The notes beneath the pieces are model-generated. The model had not been told where the DNA came from, made no database searches, and saw nothing but the letters and a program-made list of their open reading frames with translations. A DNA stretch of 64,000 bases from Brevundimonas nasdae (GTDB taxonomy: Bacteria > Pseudomonadota > Alphaproteobacteria > Caulobacterales > Caulobacteraceae). Shown piece after piece: positions 38,426-46,930 of the stretch; within the stretch, counting starts at the first letter, position 1, and every line of letters starts with the position of its first letter. The DNA lies in contig NZ_JAEPWN010000002.1 of NCBI RefSeq assembly GCF_016654005.1, forward strand, positions 310,001 through 374,000. Reading direction: 5' to 3'. The position numbers and the translations under genes were made by a program.

Positions 38426-38478
38426 CATTCACCGCGCCATTTGACGCACGGTGAAGGATCATCAGATTTTTGAGCGGC

Positions 38479-38700
38479 TTAGGCCGGCAGGTCCTCAGCC
38501 AGGATCGCCATTTCGAACATGAACGAACCTTCTTCGTCCTCGTCCTCGAAGACGATGCCGATGAACTCGTCGCCGACGTAGACTTCGGCCGAGTCGTTCT
38601 GCTTGGGACGGGCCTTCACAATGATGCCGCCGGTGTTGAAGGTGCGCTTGAGGTGGGCCTCGATGCGCTTCAGGTCGGTGTCTTTCACGGGTGGCCTCAT
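38479..38700 (-). CDS. DUF3126 family protein
   Basis: 73 residues: PPVKDTDLKRIEAHLKRTFN, then IIVKARPKQNDSAEVYVGDEFIGIVFEDEDEEG and FEMAILAEDLP. A small alphaproteobacterial family of unknown function. ATG 38700 matches the family start; the frame extends upstream without similarity. Monocistronic. Confidence 0.9.
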   Translation of the reverse strand: MRPPVKDTDLKRIEAHLKRTFNTGGIIVKARPKQNDSAEVYVGDEFIGIVFEDEDEEGSFMFEMAILAEDLPA

Positions 38701-38941
38701 AGTCCTTGGATTGGCGGCGGACCCTAGAGAAGTCGGGCCTTCAGGGGAACTGGCAGATGAATTTTTCCGCAGCACCTGGAATGCCATCCCCTGCCGACAG
38801 AGCGCCTATAATGGCGCCATGGCAATGGCGAAGCCCAGACGGTCAGGACGGCGCAACTGCACGACTCTCGCCACGATCCGCTTGACCAAGGCGTCTGCGA
38901 TCTGCTGATCCACAGACCCGTCGATTTTCGAGAAGCGCGAC

Positions 38942-39100
38942 ATGAATAAAAACGAGAGAGTGAAGGTCGCCATCGGCTTTCCGCTGGGCCTGTGCCTGGG
39001 CATCATCTTCGGCGCCCTGATCCACAACATGGCCATCGGCATCATCGTTGGCCTGGCGCTGGGCTTCGGCGTCGTGACGTTCAGCCGCAGGAAGCCATAA
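38942..39100 (+). CDS. Small two-span Gly-rich membrane protein
   Basis: A 52-residue protein: charged start NKNERVK, then two closely spaced glycine-rich spans (VAIGFPLGLCLGIIFGALI; MAIGIIVGLALGFGVVTF) and a basic end SRRKP. The glycine spacing suggests a tight hairpin like glycine-zipper proteins. GAGAAG lies ahead of the ATG. It is convergent with cysE, with seven bases between. No named family. Confidence 0.72.
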   Translation: MNKNERVKVAIGFPLGLCLGIIFGALIHNMAIGIIVGLALGFGVVTFSRRKP

Positions 39101-39107
39101 ACGGCCT

Positions 39108-39929
39108 TCAGATCACGAAGTCGTACACGACCTCGGCCAGGGTGTGGTCCATCGTCCGGGCGGGTTCTGCGCCTGTGGGGCAGTTGACCAGACGGGCCGG
39201 AACGCCTGCGACGGTGCAGCCCGTCGGCACGTCCTTCAGCACCACCGAACCGGACGCCACCTTGGCGAAATCGCCCACGTGGATATTGCCCAGCACCTTG
39301 GCCCCCGCGCCCAGCAGGACGCCATTGCCGATCTTGGGGTGACGGTCGCCGCGTTCGGCGCCGGTGCCGCCCAGGGTCACATTGTGCAGCATGGAGACGT
39401 CGTCGCCGACCACCGCCGTCTCGCCGATGACGATGCCGGTGCCGTGGTCCAGGAACAGCCCCTTGCCCAGACGCGCCGCCGGATGGATGTCCAGCTGGAA
39501 CAGTTCGGAGATGCGGCTCTGGAAGTGGAAGGCCAGCGTCTCGCGCCCCTGCCCCCAAAGCCAATGCGCCACGCGCCAGCCCTGCAACGCCTGGAAGCCT
39601 TTGAAATAAAGGAAGGGCTGCAACAGGTTGCGGATCGCCGGGTCGCGCTCGGCGACGGCCTGCAGATCGGCCTCGGCGGCCTCGACAATGCTGGGATCAG
39701 CCTTGAAGGCAGACAGGCAGACTTCGCGCACCGACATGGCGCTCATTTCGCCATCGGCCAGCTTGCGCGCGATCTGGAAGCTCAGCGCGCCGGACAGGTC
39801 ATCGTGCGACAGGACGACCGCGTTCATCTGGGAACCCAACTGCGGTTCTTCGCGCGACGCAGCCTCGGCCGAGGCGCGCAACTGGCGCCACACGCTGTCG
39901 TTTTCCGCGACGATTTCCAGCTTGGCCAT
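39108..39929 (-). CDS. cysE: Serine O-acetyltransferase CysE
   Basis: 273 residues. It makes O-acetylserine for cysteine synthesis. An N-terminal helical domain (SVWRQLRASAEAASREEP) is followed by a left-handed hexapeptide beta helix with FLDHGTGIVIGETAVVGDDV, LHNVTLGGTG (active-site His) and KVASGSVVLKDVPTGCTVAG. GGAGCCGATC before ATG 39929 sets the start. The Nudix gene ends 20 bases upstream on the same strand. Confidence 0.96.
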   Translation of the reverse strand: MAKLEIVAENDSVWRQLRASAEAASREEPQLGSQMNAVVLSHDDLSGALSFQIARKLADGEMSAMSVREVCLSAFKADPSIVEAAEADLQAVAERDPAIRNLLQPFLYFKGFQALQGWRVAHWLWGQGRETLAFHFQSRISELFQLDIHPAARLGKGLFLDHGTGIVIGETAVVGDDVSMLHNVTLGGTGAERGDRHPKIGNGVLLGAGAKVLGNIHVGDFAKVASGSVVLKDVPTGCTVAGVPARLVNCPTGAEPARTMDHTLAEVVYDFVI

Positions 39930-39949
39930 GATCGGCTCCTTCGGGGTCA

Positions 39950-40588
39950 TCATACGCGCCCAAGCAGGGCGCGCGCCAGCGCTTCGGGCAGTTCCCCGTT
40001 CTGGGCCATATGGTAGGCGCGGTAAGCCGTCGCCACCGTCAGGCCGTCGCGCACAGTCCCCCGCCCGATTTCCTCCAGCAGCGCGGCAAATGGAACACGC
40101 ACGATGGTGATGACCTCGGTGGGATCAGGCGCGACCGGCACGGGGCCAAGCCCCCAGGCCAGCCAGGTGTAGGCCATCTCGGTCGTGACCGAGTTCGACA
40201 CCTCCATCGTCAGGGCGGGCGCCCAGTGGGCGGCCTCCAGCCCGGCCTCTTCGGCCAGTTCCCGCCGCACCCCGTCGAACGGATCCTCGCCCACCGGCGC
40301 GCCGCCCTCGGGTATTTCCCAGGAGTATGTGCCCAGGGCGAACCTCTGCTGGCCGACCAGAACCACCGTGCCGTCGTCGTGGATCGGCAGCACCCCGGTA
40401 GCGACATTCTTGGGCTGCATGATCGTATAGTCGCTGGCCAGCCCCGTCGGCGCCACGACCTGATGCTGGGTCAGGCGCATCCAGGGGTTCTCGAACACCG
40501 TCCGCTCGCTCTCGCGACGCCATGCAGGCGGCTTGACCAGCCCCTTGGCCCACTGCGGTTCGTCGACGGGTTTCGGCGTATTGTTCAT
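39950..40588 (-). CDS. Nudix hydrolase (ADP-ribose pyrophosphatase-like)
   Basis: 212 residues. The Nudix box is complete: GGAPVGEDPFDGVRRELAEEAGLEA (GxnExnREUxEExGU; first part of it GGAPVGEDPF). Preceding strands YSWEIPEGG and the layout resemble ADP-ribose pyrophosphatases of the NudF type. It likely cleaves a nucleoside diphosphate-sugar. First of a probable two-gene unit with cysE, though their link is not obvious functionally. Confidence 0.88.
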   Translation of the reverse strand: MNNTPKPVDEPQWAKGLVKPPAWRRESERTVFENPWMRLTQHQVVAPTGLASDYTIMQPKNVATGVLPIHDDGTVVLVGQQRFALGTYSWEIPEGGAPVGEDPFDGVRRELAEEAGLEAAHWAPALTMEVSNSVTTEMAYTWLAWGLGPVPVAPDPTEVITIVRVPFAALLEEIGRGTVRDGLTVATAYRAYHMAQNGELPEALARALLGRV

Positions 40589-40633
40589 GCTGCGGGTATG
40601 GCGGATCGGGGGTCAAAAGCCTAGCTAGGCGGC

Positions 40634-41242
40634 ATGACCCAGTTGCCCGTTTACGCCCTGAACGACGCCGTTCCCCTGCCCGTCCCGTCGCCTGAGTTCC
40701 GTCGGCGACTGGCCCAGCGCCGTTCGGCCCCGGCGCAGTCCCTGACCGCCCCCGGCCCGACCGACGCCGAACTGGACGAGATCCTGCTGCTGGGCGCCCG
40801 CACGCCGGATCATGGCAAGCTGTTCCCGTGGCGGTTCGTGGTTCTGGGTCCGCAGACGCGTGCTGAAATCGCTGAACGCCTGGCGGTCCTGGCCGAGGTC
40901 CGCAACAAGCCCGCCAAGGATCAGGCCGTGCTGGCCAAGCTGACGACGGCGCCGGTCACCATCCTGGTCATCTCCACCCCCATCCCCGACGCCAAGCCGA
41001 TCTGGGAGCAGGAGCTGTCGGCGGGCGCCGTCTGCATGAACCTGGAACACGCCGCCAGCGGCTTCGGCTATTCGGCCAGTTGGATCACGGACTGGTACGC
41101 CTATGACGCTGAAGGCTCCGCCCTGTTCGGCGTCAAGGACGGCGAAAAGGTCGCCGGCTTCATCCACATCGGAACCCTGACCGAACCACCTCTGGAGCGT
41201 CCCCGCCCAGAAATCGCCACGAAGGTCACACGCTTGCCGTAA
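40634..41242 (+). CDS. Nitroreductase family protein (YdjA-like)
   Basis: 202 residues, short form of the FMN-dependent nitroreductase family. RRRLAQRRSAPAQSL holds the FMN-phosphate Arg/Ser; ARTPDHGKLFPWRFVVL and GAVCMNLEHAASGFGYSASWITDW are typical of the YdjA branch; it ends IHIGTLTEPPLERPRP. It reduces nitro groups, quinones or similar compounds with NAD(P)H. Divergent from the Nudix gene. Confidence 0.92.
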   Translation: MTQLPVYALNDAVPLPVPSPEFRRRLAQRRSAPAQSLTAPGPTDAELDEILLLGARTPDHGKLFPWRFVVLGPQTRAEIAERLAVLAEVRNKPAKDQAVLAKLTTAPVTILVISTPIPDAKPIWEQELSAGAVCMNLEHAASGFGYSASWITDWYAYDAEGSALFGVKDGEKVAGFIHIGTLTEPPLERPRPEIATKVTRLP

Positions 41243-41313
41243 CTCGGCGGCATAAAGTCGCTTCACGTCGGTTTAGTCTCGACCGCCGCCGCCTCCTCCC
41301 CCAAGGCCTCAGT

Positions 41314-41976
41314 ATGGATTCCCTGTTGCAAGCCGTGGGCGACTTCATCGCCCGCAATCATATGTGGGCCGGCGTACTCCTGGGCCTGATCACCTTTCTA
41401 GAGTCCCTGGCGGTCATCGGCGCCTTCGTGCCGGCGACCGGTCTGCTGGTCGCGGCGGGCGGTCTGATTGCGGCGGGGGTTCTGGACCCGGCCAATGTCA
41501 TCATCGGCTGCGTCGTCGGCGCCGTGCTGGGCGACGCCGTCAGCTATTGGGCGGGCCGCCACCTGGGCATCCGCTTCCTGCAGCGCCCGATGTTCAAGCC
41601 GCACCGCCGCCGCATCGCCTGGACGCGTCTGTACTGCCGCCGCTACGGGGTTCTGTCGATCTTCGTGGGCCGTTTCTTCGGCCCCTTGCGCGCCTTCGTG
41701 CCGCTGACGCTGGGGATGCTGCGGATGCGCCAGCGGTCGTTCCAGTTCGGCAATGTGACCTCGGGCATCGTCTGGGTTCTGGCCATGCTGGCGCCGGGCT
41801 ATCTGGCGGCCCAGGGCCTGGCGAAGATGGAGTTGCTCAGCGAAGCCCACGGCCCCACCCTGCTGATCGGCGCCATCGCCGTGGCCATTCTGGTGGTCGC
41901 CATCGTCTATCGTGCGGTGAAATCGCGCATGAGCCGCAAGTCGGCCGTCATGCGCGGGGCGCTGGAGAGCCGCTGA
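41314..41976 (+). CDS. DedA family membrane protein
   Basis: 220 residues with about five spans. DedA features: FLESLAVIGAFVPATGLLVAAGGL, GAVLGDAVSYWAGRHLG and RRYGVLSIFVGRFFGPLRAFVPLTLGM with the conserved Arg and Gly set, then GNVTSGIVWVLAMLAPGYL. DedA proteins recycle or flip undecaprenyl phosphate and other lipids. Its 3' end overlaps the convergent DUF817 gene by 29 bases. Confidence 0.94.
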   Translation: MDSLLQAVGDFIARNHMWAGVLLGLITFLESLAVIGAFVPATGLLVAAGGLIAAGVLDPANVIIGCVVGAVLGDAVSYWAGRHLGIRFLQRPMFKPHRRRIAWTRLYCRRYGVLSIFVGRFFGPLRAFVPLTLGMLRMRQRSFQFGNVTSGIVWVLAMLAPGYLAAQGLAKMELLSEAHGPTLLIGAIAVAILVVAIVYRAVKSRMSRKSAVMRGALESR

Positions 41977-42880
41977 CCGCCTCCTCTTCCGGTCGGTGCA
42001 CGATCGACACCAGCACCACCGAAATGATCATCAGCAGGAACCAGCTGCCCAGCTTGGCCAGGGACACCATCTCCCAGCCGTCGGCCTGCCCCGGATAGGT
42101 CCAGGCCCGGCCCAGGGTGCCCAGGTTCTCGGCGAACCAGATGAACAGGGCCACCAGCCCATAGCCCAGCAGGAGCGGCATCGACCTGCGCCTGCGGTCC
42201 GCCGTGAAATAGAACCAGCCCCGCCCGAACAGCAGCGCCGTCGCCACGAACAGCCCCAGCCGCACGTCCGGCAGCCAGTGGTGCGCAAAGAAGTTCACGT
42301 AAATGGCCGCCGCCAGCACCCAGGTCGTCCACAGCGGCGGATAGCGCCTGACCCGGATATGGAAGATGCGCTGCACCCGCGCGATGTAGCTGCCGACCGC
42401 CGCATACATGAAGCCCGAAAACAGCGGCACGGCGCCGATCCTCAGCAGGCTATCCTCGGGATAGACCCACGACCCATGCGCCGTCTTGAACAGCTCCATG
42501 ATCGTGCCGGCGATGTGGAACAGGAAGATGACCCGCGCCTCCTCCCAACTCTCCAGCCGGAAGGCCAGCATCGCCGCCTGAATGACCAGGGCTCCGACCA
42601 CCAGAAAGTCATAGCGCGACACCACCGCCCCCTCCGGCCACAGCAGCCAGGTGCCCATGATCAGCACCAGCATCAGCCCGCCGAACAGACAGGCCCACCC
42701 CTGCTTCAGCCCGAACCACAGGAACTCCAGCCCGTACCGGCTCCACGTCCTCTGATCCGCGCGCGCCTGCACCCGCTCAAGAAGGTCGCGCCCCCAGGTT
42801 TCGAGCGGTAGCCGATTGCGCGCGCTTTCTCTCGAGGCAGGCTTCGGCGAACGAGGACCATCAGGCGTAGGGTCATGCAT
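41948..42880 (-). CDS. DUF817 family membrane protein
   Basis: 310 residues with about eight hydrophobic segments: FGGLMLVLIMGTWLLWP, YDFLVVGALVIQAAMLAF, FLFHIAGTIMELFKTAHGSWVYP and VPLFSGFMYAAVGSYIARV. HIAGTIMELFK and GSWVYPE are hallmarks of DUF817, whose role is unknown. 3' ends overlap with dedA. Confidence 0.9.
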   Translation of the reverse strand: MHDPTPDGPRSPKPASRESARNRLPLETWGRDLLERVQARADQRTWSRYGLEFLWFGLKQGWACLFGGLMLVLIMGTWLLWPEGAVVSRYDFLVVGALVIQAAMLAFRLESWEEARVIFLFHIAGTIMELFKTAHGSWVYPEDSLLRIGAVPLFSGFMYAAVGSYIARVQRIFHIRVRRYPPLWTTWVLAAAIYVNFFAHHWLPDVRLGLFVATALLFGRGWFYFTADRRRRSMPLLLGYGLVALFIWFAENLGTLGRAWTYPGQADGWEMVSLAKLGSWFLLMIISVVLVSIVHRPEEEAVSGSPAPRA

Positions 42881-42928
42881 GCCGCAAACCCTAGGGTCTG
42901 ATGCCGCTCACGCAAAGTCGGAGTCATT

Positions 42929-42981
42929 TCCCTTCTCCCCTTGCGGGAGAAGGTGGCCCGATGGGCCGGATGAGGGGGCGG
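42929..42981. repeat. Intergenic hairpin repeat (family C)
   Basis: CCTTCTCCCCTTGCGGGAGAAGG is a nine-base-stem hairpin followed by a second, GGCCCGATGGGCC, then GATGAGGGGG. I recognise this composite as a common intergenic repeat in Caulobacter-like genomes. It lies between DUF817 and a hypothetical gene. Confidence 0.7.
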
Positions 42982-43087
42982 TCATCGGCAGGAACAGAAA
43001 TCCCATCATCCGACTTCGCTTCGCCGCCTCCACGAACAGCGGTATTATTATTGCGGCCAAATCGATTACGAACCATCATCTCGCTCG

Positions 43088-43447
43088 ATGACCAGACAAG
43101 CTCCGGGCCTCTATTGGGTAGCGCCGTTTAGTCCAGCAGGGCTTTTCAGGTGGTTCTACCTGAAGCGACAGATCGAAAAGCACTGGCATTTAGCCATCGA
43201 ATGGCGCCGGGCCCGTCCAGAAGACTGGCCCTCAAAACCCATCGGCGGCGAGTTCGCTCACGCCAGACATTGGGGATATGGATACGTCTCTGAGCAGGGC
43301 TCCAAACTACTGTTCGTCGTTCCCCGCGGATGGGAAGAGCCGGAATGGGAACTGGCCGAGTTTGATAGAGCACTTAAGCAGTGGCGCCGCCTTGGGTATT
43401 TCGAGCCTTTGTCGCCAAACTGGACAATGCCTGCCTATCGACAATAA
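43088..43447 (+). CDS. Hypothetical protein
   Basis: 119 residues rich in Trp (about ten): LYWVAPFSPAGLFRWFYLKR, HWHLAIEWRRARPEDWPS and FVVPRGWEEPEWELAEF. Probably soluble. Base composition is lower in GC than in the flanks, and it sits between an intergenic repeat and queF, which suits a lineage-specific gene. No family recognised; no clear ribosome site. Confidence 0.6.
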   Translation: MTRQAPGLYWVAPFSPAGLFRWFYLKRQIEKHWHLAIEWRRARPEDWPSKPIGGEFAHARHWGYGYVSEQGSKLLFVVPRGWEEPEWELAEFDRALKQWRRLGYFEPLSPNWTMPAYRQ

Positions 43448-43512
43448 CCAATTCGAAATGCCGTTGCGTTTCAATGTGAAAGCATCGCCCCGTACAGAAC
43501 AGACGCCGCCCC

Positions 43513-43983
43513 TCACCCCCGCCCGCGATAGGTCGGCACGCCTTGATCGGGCAGCCACAGGCCTTCCGGCGCCACGCCCGTCTGCCAGAAGACGTCGATG
43601 GGGATGCCGCCGCGCGGGTACCAGTAGCCCCCGATGCGCAGCCATTTCGGCTGCAGCAGGTCGGCCAGTTTGCGGCCGATGGCGACGGTGCAGTCCTCGT
43701 GGAAGGCGCCGTGGTTGCGGAAGCTGGTCAGGTACAGCTTCAGGCTCTTTGACTCGACCAGCCAGTCACCCGGCGCATAGTCGATGACGATGTGGGCGAA
43801 GTCGGGCTGGCCGGTCACCGGGCACAGGCTGGTGAACTCCGGCGCCGTGAACCGGGCCAGATACAGGGTGTCCGCGTGCGGGTTCGGCACCCGCTCCAGC
43901 ACGGCGGTTTCGGGGCTGGTCGGGGCCGCGGTCTGGGCGCCCAGTTGGCTCAGGTTGTCGGTGTAATGCGTCATGCCCGCCAT
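43513..43983 (-). CDS. queF: NADPH-dependent 7-cyano-7-deazaguanine reductase QueF
   Basis: 156 residues, the short single-domain type. It reduces preQ0 to preQ1 in queuosine synthesis. The catalytic Cys lies in [20 protein letters not shown]; substrate residues in [20 protein letters not shown]; and the C-terminus is [16 protein letters not shown] 43983 or 43974 may start it. No preQ1 riboswitch is recognised upstream. Confidence 0.96.
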   Translation of the reverse strand: MAGMTHYTDNLSQLGAQTAAPTSPETAVLERVPNPHADTLYLARFTAPEFTSLCPVTGQPDFAHIVIDYAPGDWLVESKSLKLYLTSFRNHGAFHEDCTVAIGRKLADLLQPKWLRIGGYWYPRGGIPIDVFWQTGVAPEGLWLPDQGVPTYRGRG

Positions 43984-44291
43984 TTAGGCGTTCGCGTCAT
44001 CCATGAAAATCCTCCTTTGCGCGGCGGATGGGCCAGGTCCGCGCCGAAACCCGCCTCAAGACGCGGAAATGCGAAGATTTAGCCTTTCGATTTCAGCCCC
44101 CTGATTTCACGACACCCCAATCAACGCACGGCGGCGCGAACCTGGGTTAAGCTGGCCGCGCCAGTCTGCAAGGCCGCGCATTTCAGACGATTCAGACTAT
44201 TCAGACTGTGTTTTTTCTTGGCGCACGCAATCCATTGCCTTACCCGGCGACAGCCGGTTATCCGTAGCGAAAGAAAACCAAGGAGACGCTC
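43984..44291. other. Gap without a gene; three direct repeats
   Basis: TTCAGAC occurs three times at exact nine-base spacing (44182, 44191, 44200), followed by a T-rich stretch 44211-44218, upstream of the nitronate monooxygenase gene. No coding frame is convincing here. The repeats may be a regulator site or slippage product. Confidence 0.5.
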
Positions 44292-45224
44292 GTGGCTATT
44301 CCCGCATCGCTGCAAAAGGGCCTGACCCTGCCGATCATTTCGGCCCCCATGTTCCTGGTCTCCGGCCCGGACCTGGTGGTCGAAGCCTGCAATGCGGGCG
44401 TCATCGGCACCTTCCCGTCCCTGAACCAGCGCACGACCGAGGGCTATCGGGAGTGGATCCACGAGATCAAGGCGCGGCTGACGCCGGACGCCGCCGCCTT
44501 TGGCGTCAATCACATCGTCCACCCGACCAACCCCCGTCTGATGGCGGACATGATGGTGTCGGTCGAGGAGAAGGTGCCGCTGATCATCACCTCGCTGGGC
44601 GCGGTGCGCGACGTGGTCGATGCGGTGCATGGCTATGGCGGTCAGGTCTTCCACGACATCGCCAACATCCGCCACGCCCGTAAGGCCGTAGAGGCGGGCG
44701 TCGACGGCCTGATCCTGGTCGCCAACGGCGCGGGCGGCCATGCGGGCATCATCAACCCCTTCGCTCTGGTCAACGAGGTCCGCAGCTTCTTTGACGGAAC
44801 CATCATCCTGTCGGGCGCCATCTCGACCGGCCAGGACGTGGCGGCGGCCCTGATGCTGGGCGCCGACTTCGCCTATATGGGCACCCGCTTCATCAACACG
44901 ACCGAGGCCCTGGCGGCGCCGGCCTACAAGCAGATGATCATCGACAGCGGCTCGACCGACATCGTCCACACACCCGCCGTTTCCGGCATCCCGGCCAACT
45001 TCATGAGCAAGTCTCTGGTCGAGAACGGCATCGACCCCAAACACCTGCCCGAGCACAAGCTGGACATGGGCGACGAGGCCAAGGCGTGGAAGACCGTCTG
45101 GTCCGCGGGCCAGGGCGCAGGCGCCATCCACGACGTCCTGCCGACCGCCGAACTGGTGGGCCGTCTGCGGCAAGAGTTCGCTCAGGCGACGGAAGAATTC
45201 GCGAAAAAGGCGCCCGCTCGCTAA
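44292..45224 (+). CDS. Nitronate monooxygenase (2-nitropropane dioxygenase family)
   Basis: 310 residues, an FMN-dependent TIM barrel: ISAPMFLVSGPDLVVEACNAGVIG, AFGVNHIVHPTNPR, GVDGLILVANGAGGHAG with the active-site His-Ala-Gly, and SGAISTGQDVAAALMLGADFAYMGTRF. It oxidises nitronates and possibly other toxic carbanions. GTG 44292 has AAGGAG eight bases upstream. Confidence 0.93.
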   Translation: MAIPASLQKGLTLPIISAPMFLVSGPDLVVEACNAGVIGTFPSLNQRTTEGYREWIHEIKARLTPDAAAFGVNHIVHPTNPRLMADMMVSVEEKVPLIITSLGAVRDVVDAVHGYGGQVFHDIANIRHARKAVEAGVDGLILVANGAGGHAGIINPFALVNEVRSFFDGTIILSGAISTGQDVAAALMLGADFAYMGTRFINTTEALAAPAYKQMIIDSGSTDIVHTPAVSGIPANFMSKSLVENGIDPKHLPEHKLDMGDEAKAWKTVWSAGQGAGAIHDVLPTAELVGRLRQEFAQATEEFAKKAPAR

Positions 45225-45262
45225 GAGGGAGCCTGACACGCCCGCCGCGCGTTGGAGCCCTC

Positions 45263-45958
45263 ATGATCCGCATCGCCTCGCCCGCCCCGCTCGGTTTCGC
45301 TCTTGTGCTGGCCGCCTTCGCCACGCCTGCCCTGGCGCAGGCGGGCGGCGACTGGGACTTCCAGGTGGGCGCAGGCTCGGACAACCGGTCCAAGAACGTC
45401 TCCAAGTCGCAGACAGACCCCTACGCCTTCGGTTCGGCGACATGGGAAAGCGCCAACGGCCTGTTCTACGCCGGTCCGGGCTTTGAAACGATCAAGGCCG
45501 GCGGCTCCAAGGTCGAACTGAACATGGTCGCAGGCTATCAGCCCGAGGCCTTCGGCTATCAGTTCGATCTGAACGTCGCCTACAAGAACCGCGCGGGCGC
45601 CGACGACGGCTATGACGACGACACCTGGGAGTTCACGGGCAACATCAGCCGCTCCATAGGCCCTGCCCGCGCCCGGTTGCAGGTCCAGTATTCGCCCGAC
45701 GCCGCCGGATCGAACGAGGGCTTCGTCTGGGTCGAGGGCCGCGTGGGCTGGACCTTCACGCCGAAACTGGACGGCACCCTGGCCGTGGGCCGCCGTGAAC
45801 AGGACAACGGCCCCGACTACACCGGCTGGAACGCGGGCGTGACCTACGCCCTGACCGAAAAGCTGGATCTGGACCTGCGCTACTACGACACCTCGGCCCA
45901 TTCGGCGGGGGAACAGTACGGCGACGCCCTGGTCGCCAAGATTTCATACGCGTTCTGA
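45263..45958 (+). CDS. TorF-like putative outer-membrane porin
   Basis: 231 residues with signal peptide (FALVLAAFATPALAQ). The mature part is a row of amphipathic beta strands: DWDFQVGAGSDNRSKNVSKS, LFYAGPGFET, VELNMVAGYQP, QFDLNVAYKNR, KLDLDLRYYDTS, and a final strand VAKISYAF ending in Phe, the outer-membrane sorting signal. This matches the TorF family of putative porins. GGAG precedes ATG 45263. Confidence 0.88.
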   Translation: MIRIASPAPLGFALVLAAFATPALAQAGGDWDFQVGAGSDNRSKNVSKSQTDPYAFGSATWESANGLFYAGPGFETIKAGGSKVELNMVAGYQPEAFGYQFDLNVAYKNRAGADDGYDDDTWEFTGNISRSIGPARARLQVQYSPDAAGSNEGFVWVEGRVGWTFTPKLDGTLAVGRREQDNGPDYTGWNAGVTYALTEKLDLDLRYYDTSAHSAGEQYGDALVAKISYAF

Positions 45959-46135
45959 GCGGCGCCCCCTTGCGCATGGGTTGTCGGCTTCCCATCTAGG
46001 GCTGGTCGATCTCACTGCGTAACGCCGCTGCTCCCTTTGCATCTACGCACCGAGGTCCAAAAGCCGATCCCATTCAGACCCGACAGGCCGACCAGGGATC
46101 CCTCCCTGCGGTCAACGCCAGACGGAGGTCTCCAA

Positions 46136-46348
46136 ATGGCTACCGGCACTGTTAAATGGTACAACCCCACCAAAGGCTACGGCTTCATCGCACCCGATGA
46201 CGGCGGCAAGGACGTCTTCGTCCACGCCTCGGCTGTCGAAACCTCCGACGTGGGTTCGCTGAACGAAGGCCAGAAAATCGCCTACGAAATCGAGCGCGAC
46301 TCGCGCTCGGGCAAGGAATCCGCCGGCCGTCTCAAGGCGGCGGAGTAG
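46136..46348 (+). CDS. Cold-shock protein (CspA family)
   Basis: 70 residues, one cold-shock OB fold with RNP1 KGYGFIAP and RNP2 VFVHASAV, beginning [12 protein letters not shown]. It binds single-stranded RNA/DNA and melts mRNA structure. GGAGG seven bases before ATG 46136 sets the start. The leader back to 45958 holds no gene. Followed 45 bases on by an IF-1-like gene. Confidence 0.96.
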   Translation: MATGTVKWYNPTKGYGFIAPDDGGKDVFVHASAVETSDVGSLNEGQKIAYEIERDSRSGKESAGRLKAAE

Positions 46349-46393
46349 GACAAGCTCCAGGCGTCCAACACGAACGAACCGCCCACGACCCGG

Positions 46394-46636
46394 ATGGGCG
46401 CCATCGCCTTTGACGGCGAGATCACGCGCCTGCTGCCGCTTGGCGGTCGCCGTGTCCGCCTGGACAACGGCCATCTGATCACGGTCTTGCCCTCGCTGGG
46501 CGCCCAGACGGGCGTCTCGCTGCTGGGTGACCGTGTGACGGTGGAAATCGCCTTCAATCAGCTGAAGGGCTGGCGCCTGTCGCGCCGGCCCCGACGCCGT
46601 TTTCAAAACGGATGCCGCCATGACCCCGCTCGCTGA
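46394..46636 (+). CDS. IF-1-like OB-fold protein, small
   Basis: 80 residues. The first 60 follow IF-1 closely in spacing: FDGEITRLLPLGGRRVRLDNGHLI lines up with [24 protein letters not shown] of the infA product at 14217, and LLGDRVTVE with LAGDKVLVE. The C-terminal tail is basic (SRRPRRRFQNGCRHDPAR). This suggests an S1/IF-1-type RNA-binding fold. It follows the cold-shock gene and overlaps the next gene by 17 bases. The ribosome site is weak. Confidence 0.65.
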   Translation: MGAIAFDGEITRLLPLGGRRVRLDNGHLITVLPSLGAQTGVSLLGDRVTVEIAFNQLKGWRLSRRPRRRFQNGCRHDPAR

Positions 46637-46874
46637 CATGATCCCCGCAATGACCGATGCAGACCTTGTGACCCTGCGCGCCAATGCTGCGCGTCTGGTC
46701 GAGCATGGCGCCTCGACGCAGGTGATCGCCGCCTCCGACATCATCCCGGTCATCGATACCGAAATCGCGCGTCGCGCCGCCCTGCCCAAGGCCGCAAAGG
46801 CCCCGGTGAAGCGCGCCGCTCCCAAGAAGAAGCTGCCGCCCGTCACCGGCCACCAGACCGCGCTTCCGGGTTGA
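46620..46874 (+). CDS. Small hypothetical protein with basic tail
   Basis: 84 residues. A helical acidic first half (MTDADLVTLRANAARLVEHG, ASDIIPVIDTEIARRA) and a Lys/Pro/Ala-rich tail (PKAAKAPVKRAAPKKK) typical of nucleic-acid-associated disordered tails. It overlaps the IF-1-like gene by 17 bases, so the two are probably translated together. No family recognised. Confidence 0.7.
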   Translation: MTPLADMIPAMTDADLVTLRANAARLVEHGASTQVIAASDIIPVIDTEIARRAALPKAAKAPVKRAAPKKKLPPVTGHQTALPG

Positions 46875-46885
46875 GGCTGCACTCC

Positions 46886-46919
46886 GTCGTCATCCTCGCC
46901 ACGCGGCCAGGATGACGAC
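46886..46919. repeat. Palindrome between convergent genes (family B)
   Basis: GTCGTCATCCT (46886-46896) with AGGATGACGAC (46909-46919). It shares the GTCATCCT core with the repeat at 59185-59296 and could terminate both convergent genes. Confidence 0.65.
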
Positions 46920-46930
46920 CTGAAGCACTG

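Noticed and set aside
36441..38444. 667-residue open frame on the plus strand opposite the GH3 gene
   Set aside because: It is the complement of a clear GH3 glucosidase; GC-rich third positions keep the antisense frame open. Its translation shows no fold or motif.
43984..44291. preQ1 riboswitch for queF
   Set aside because: No preQ1-type pseudoknot elements were recognised in the region upstream of queF.
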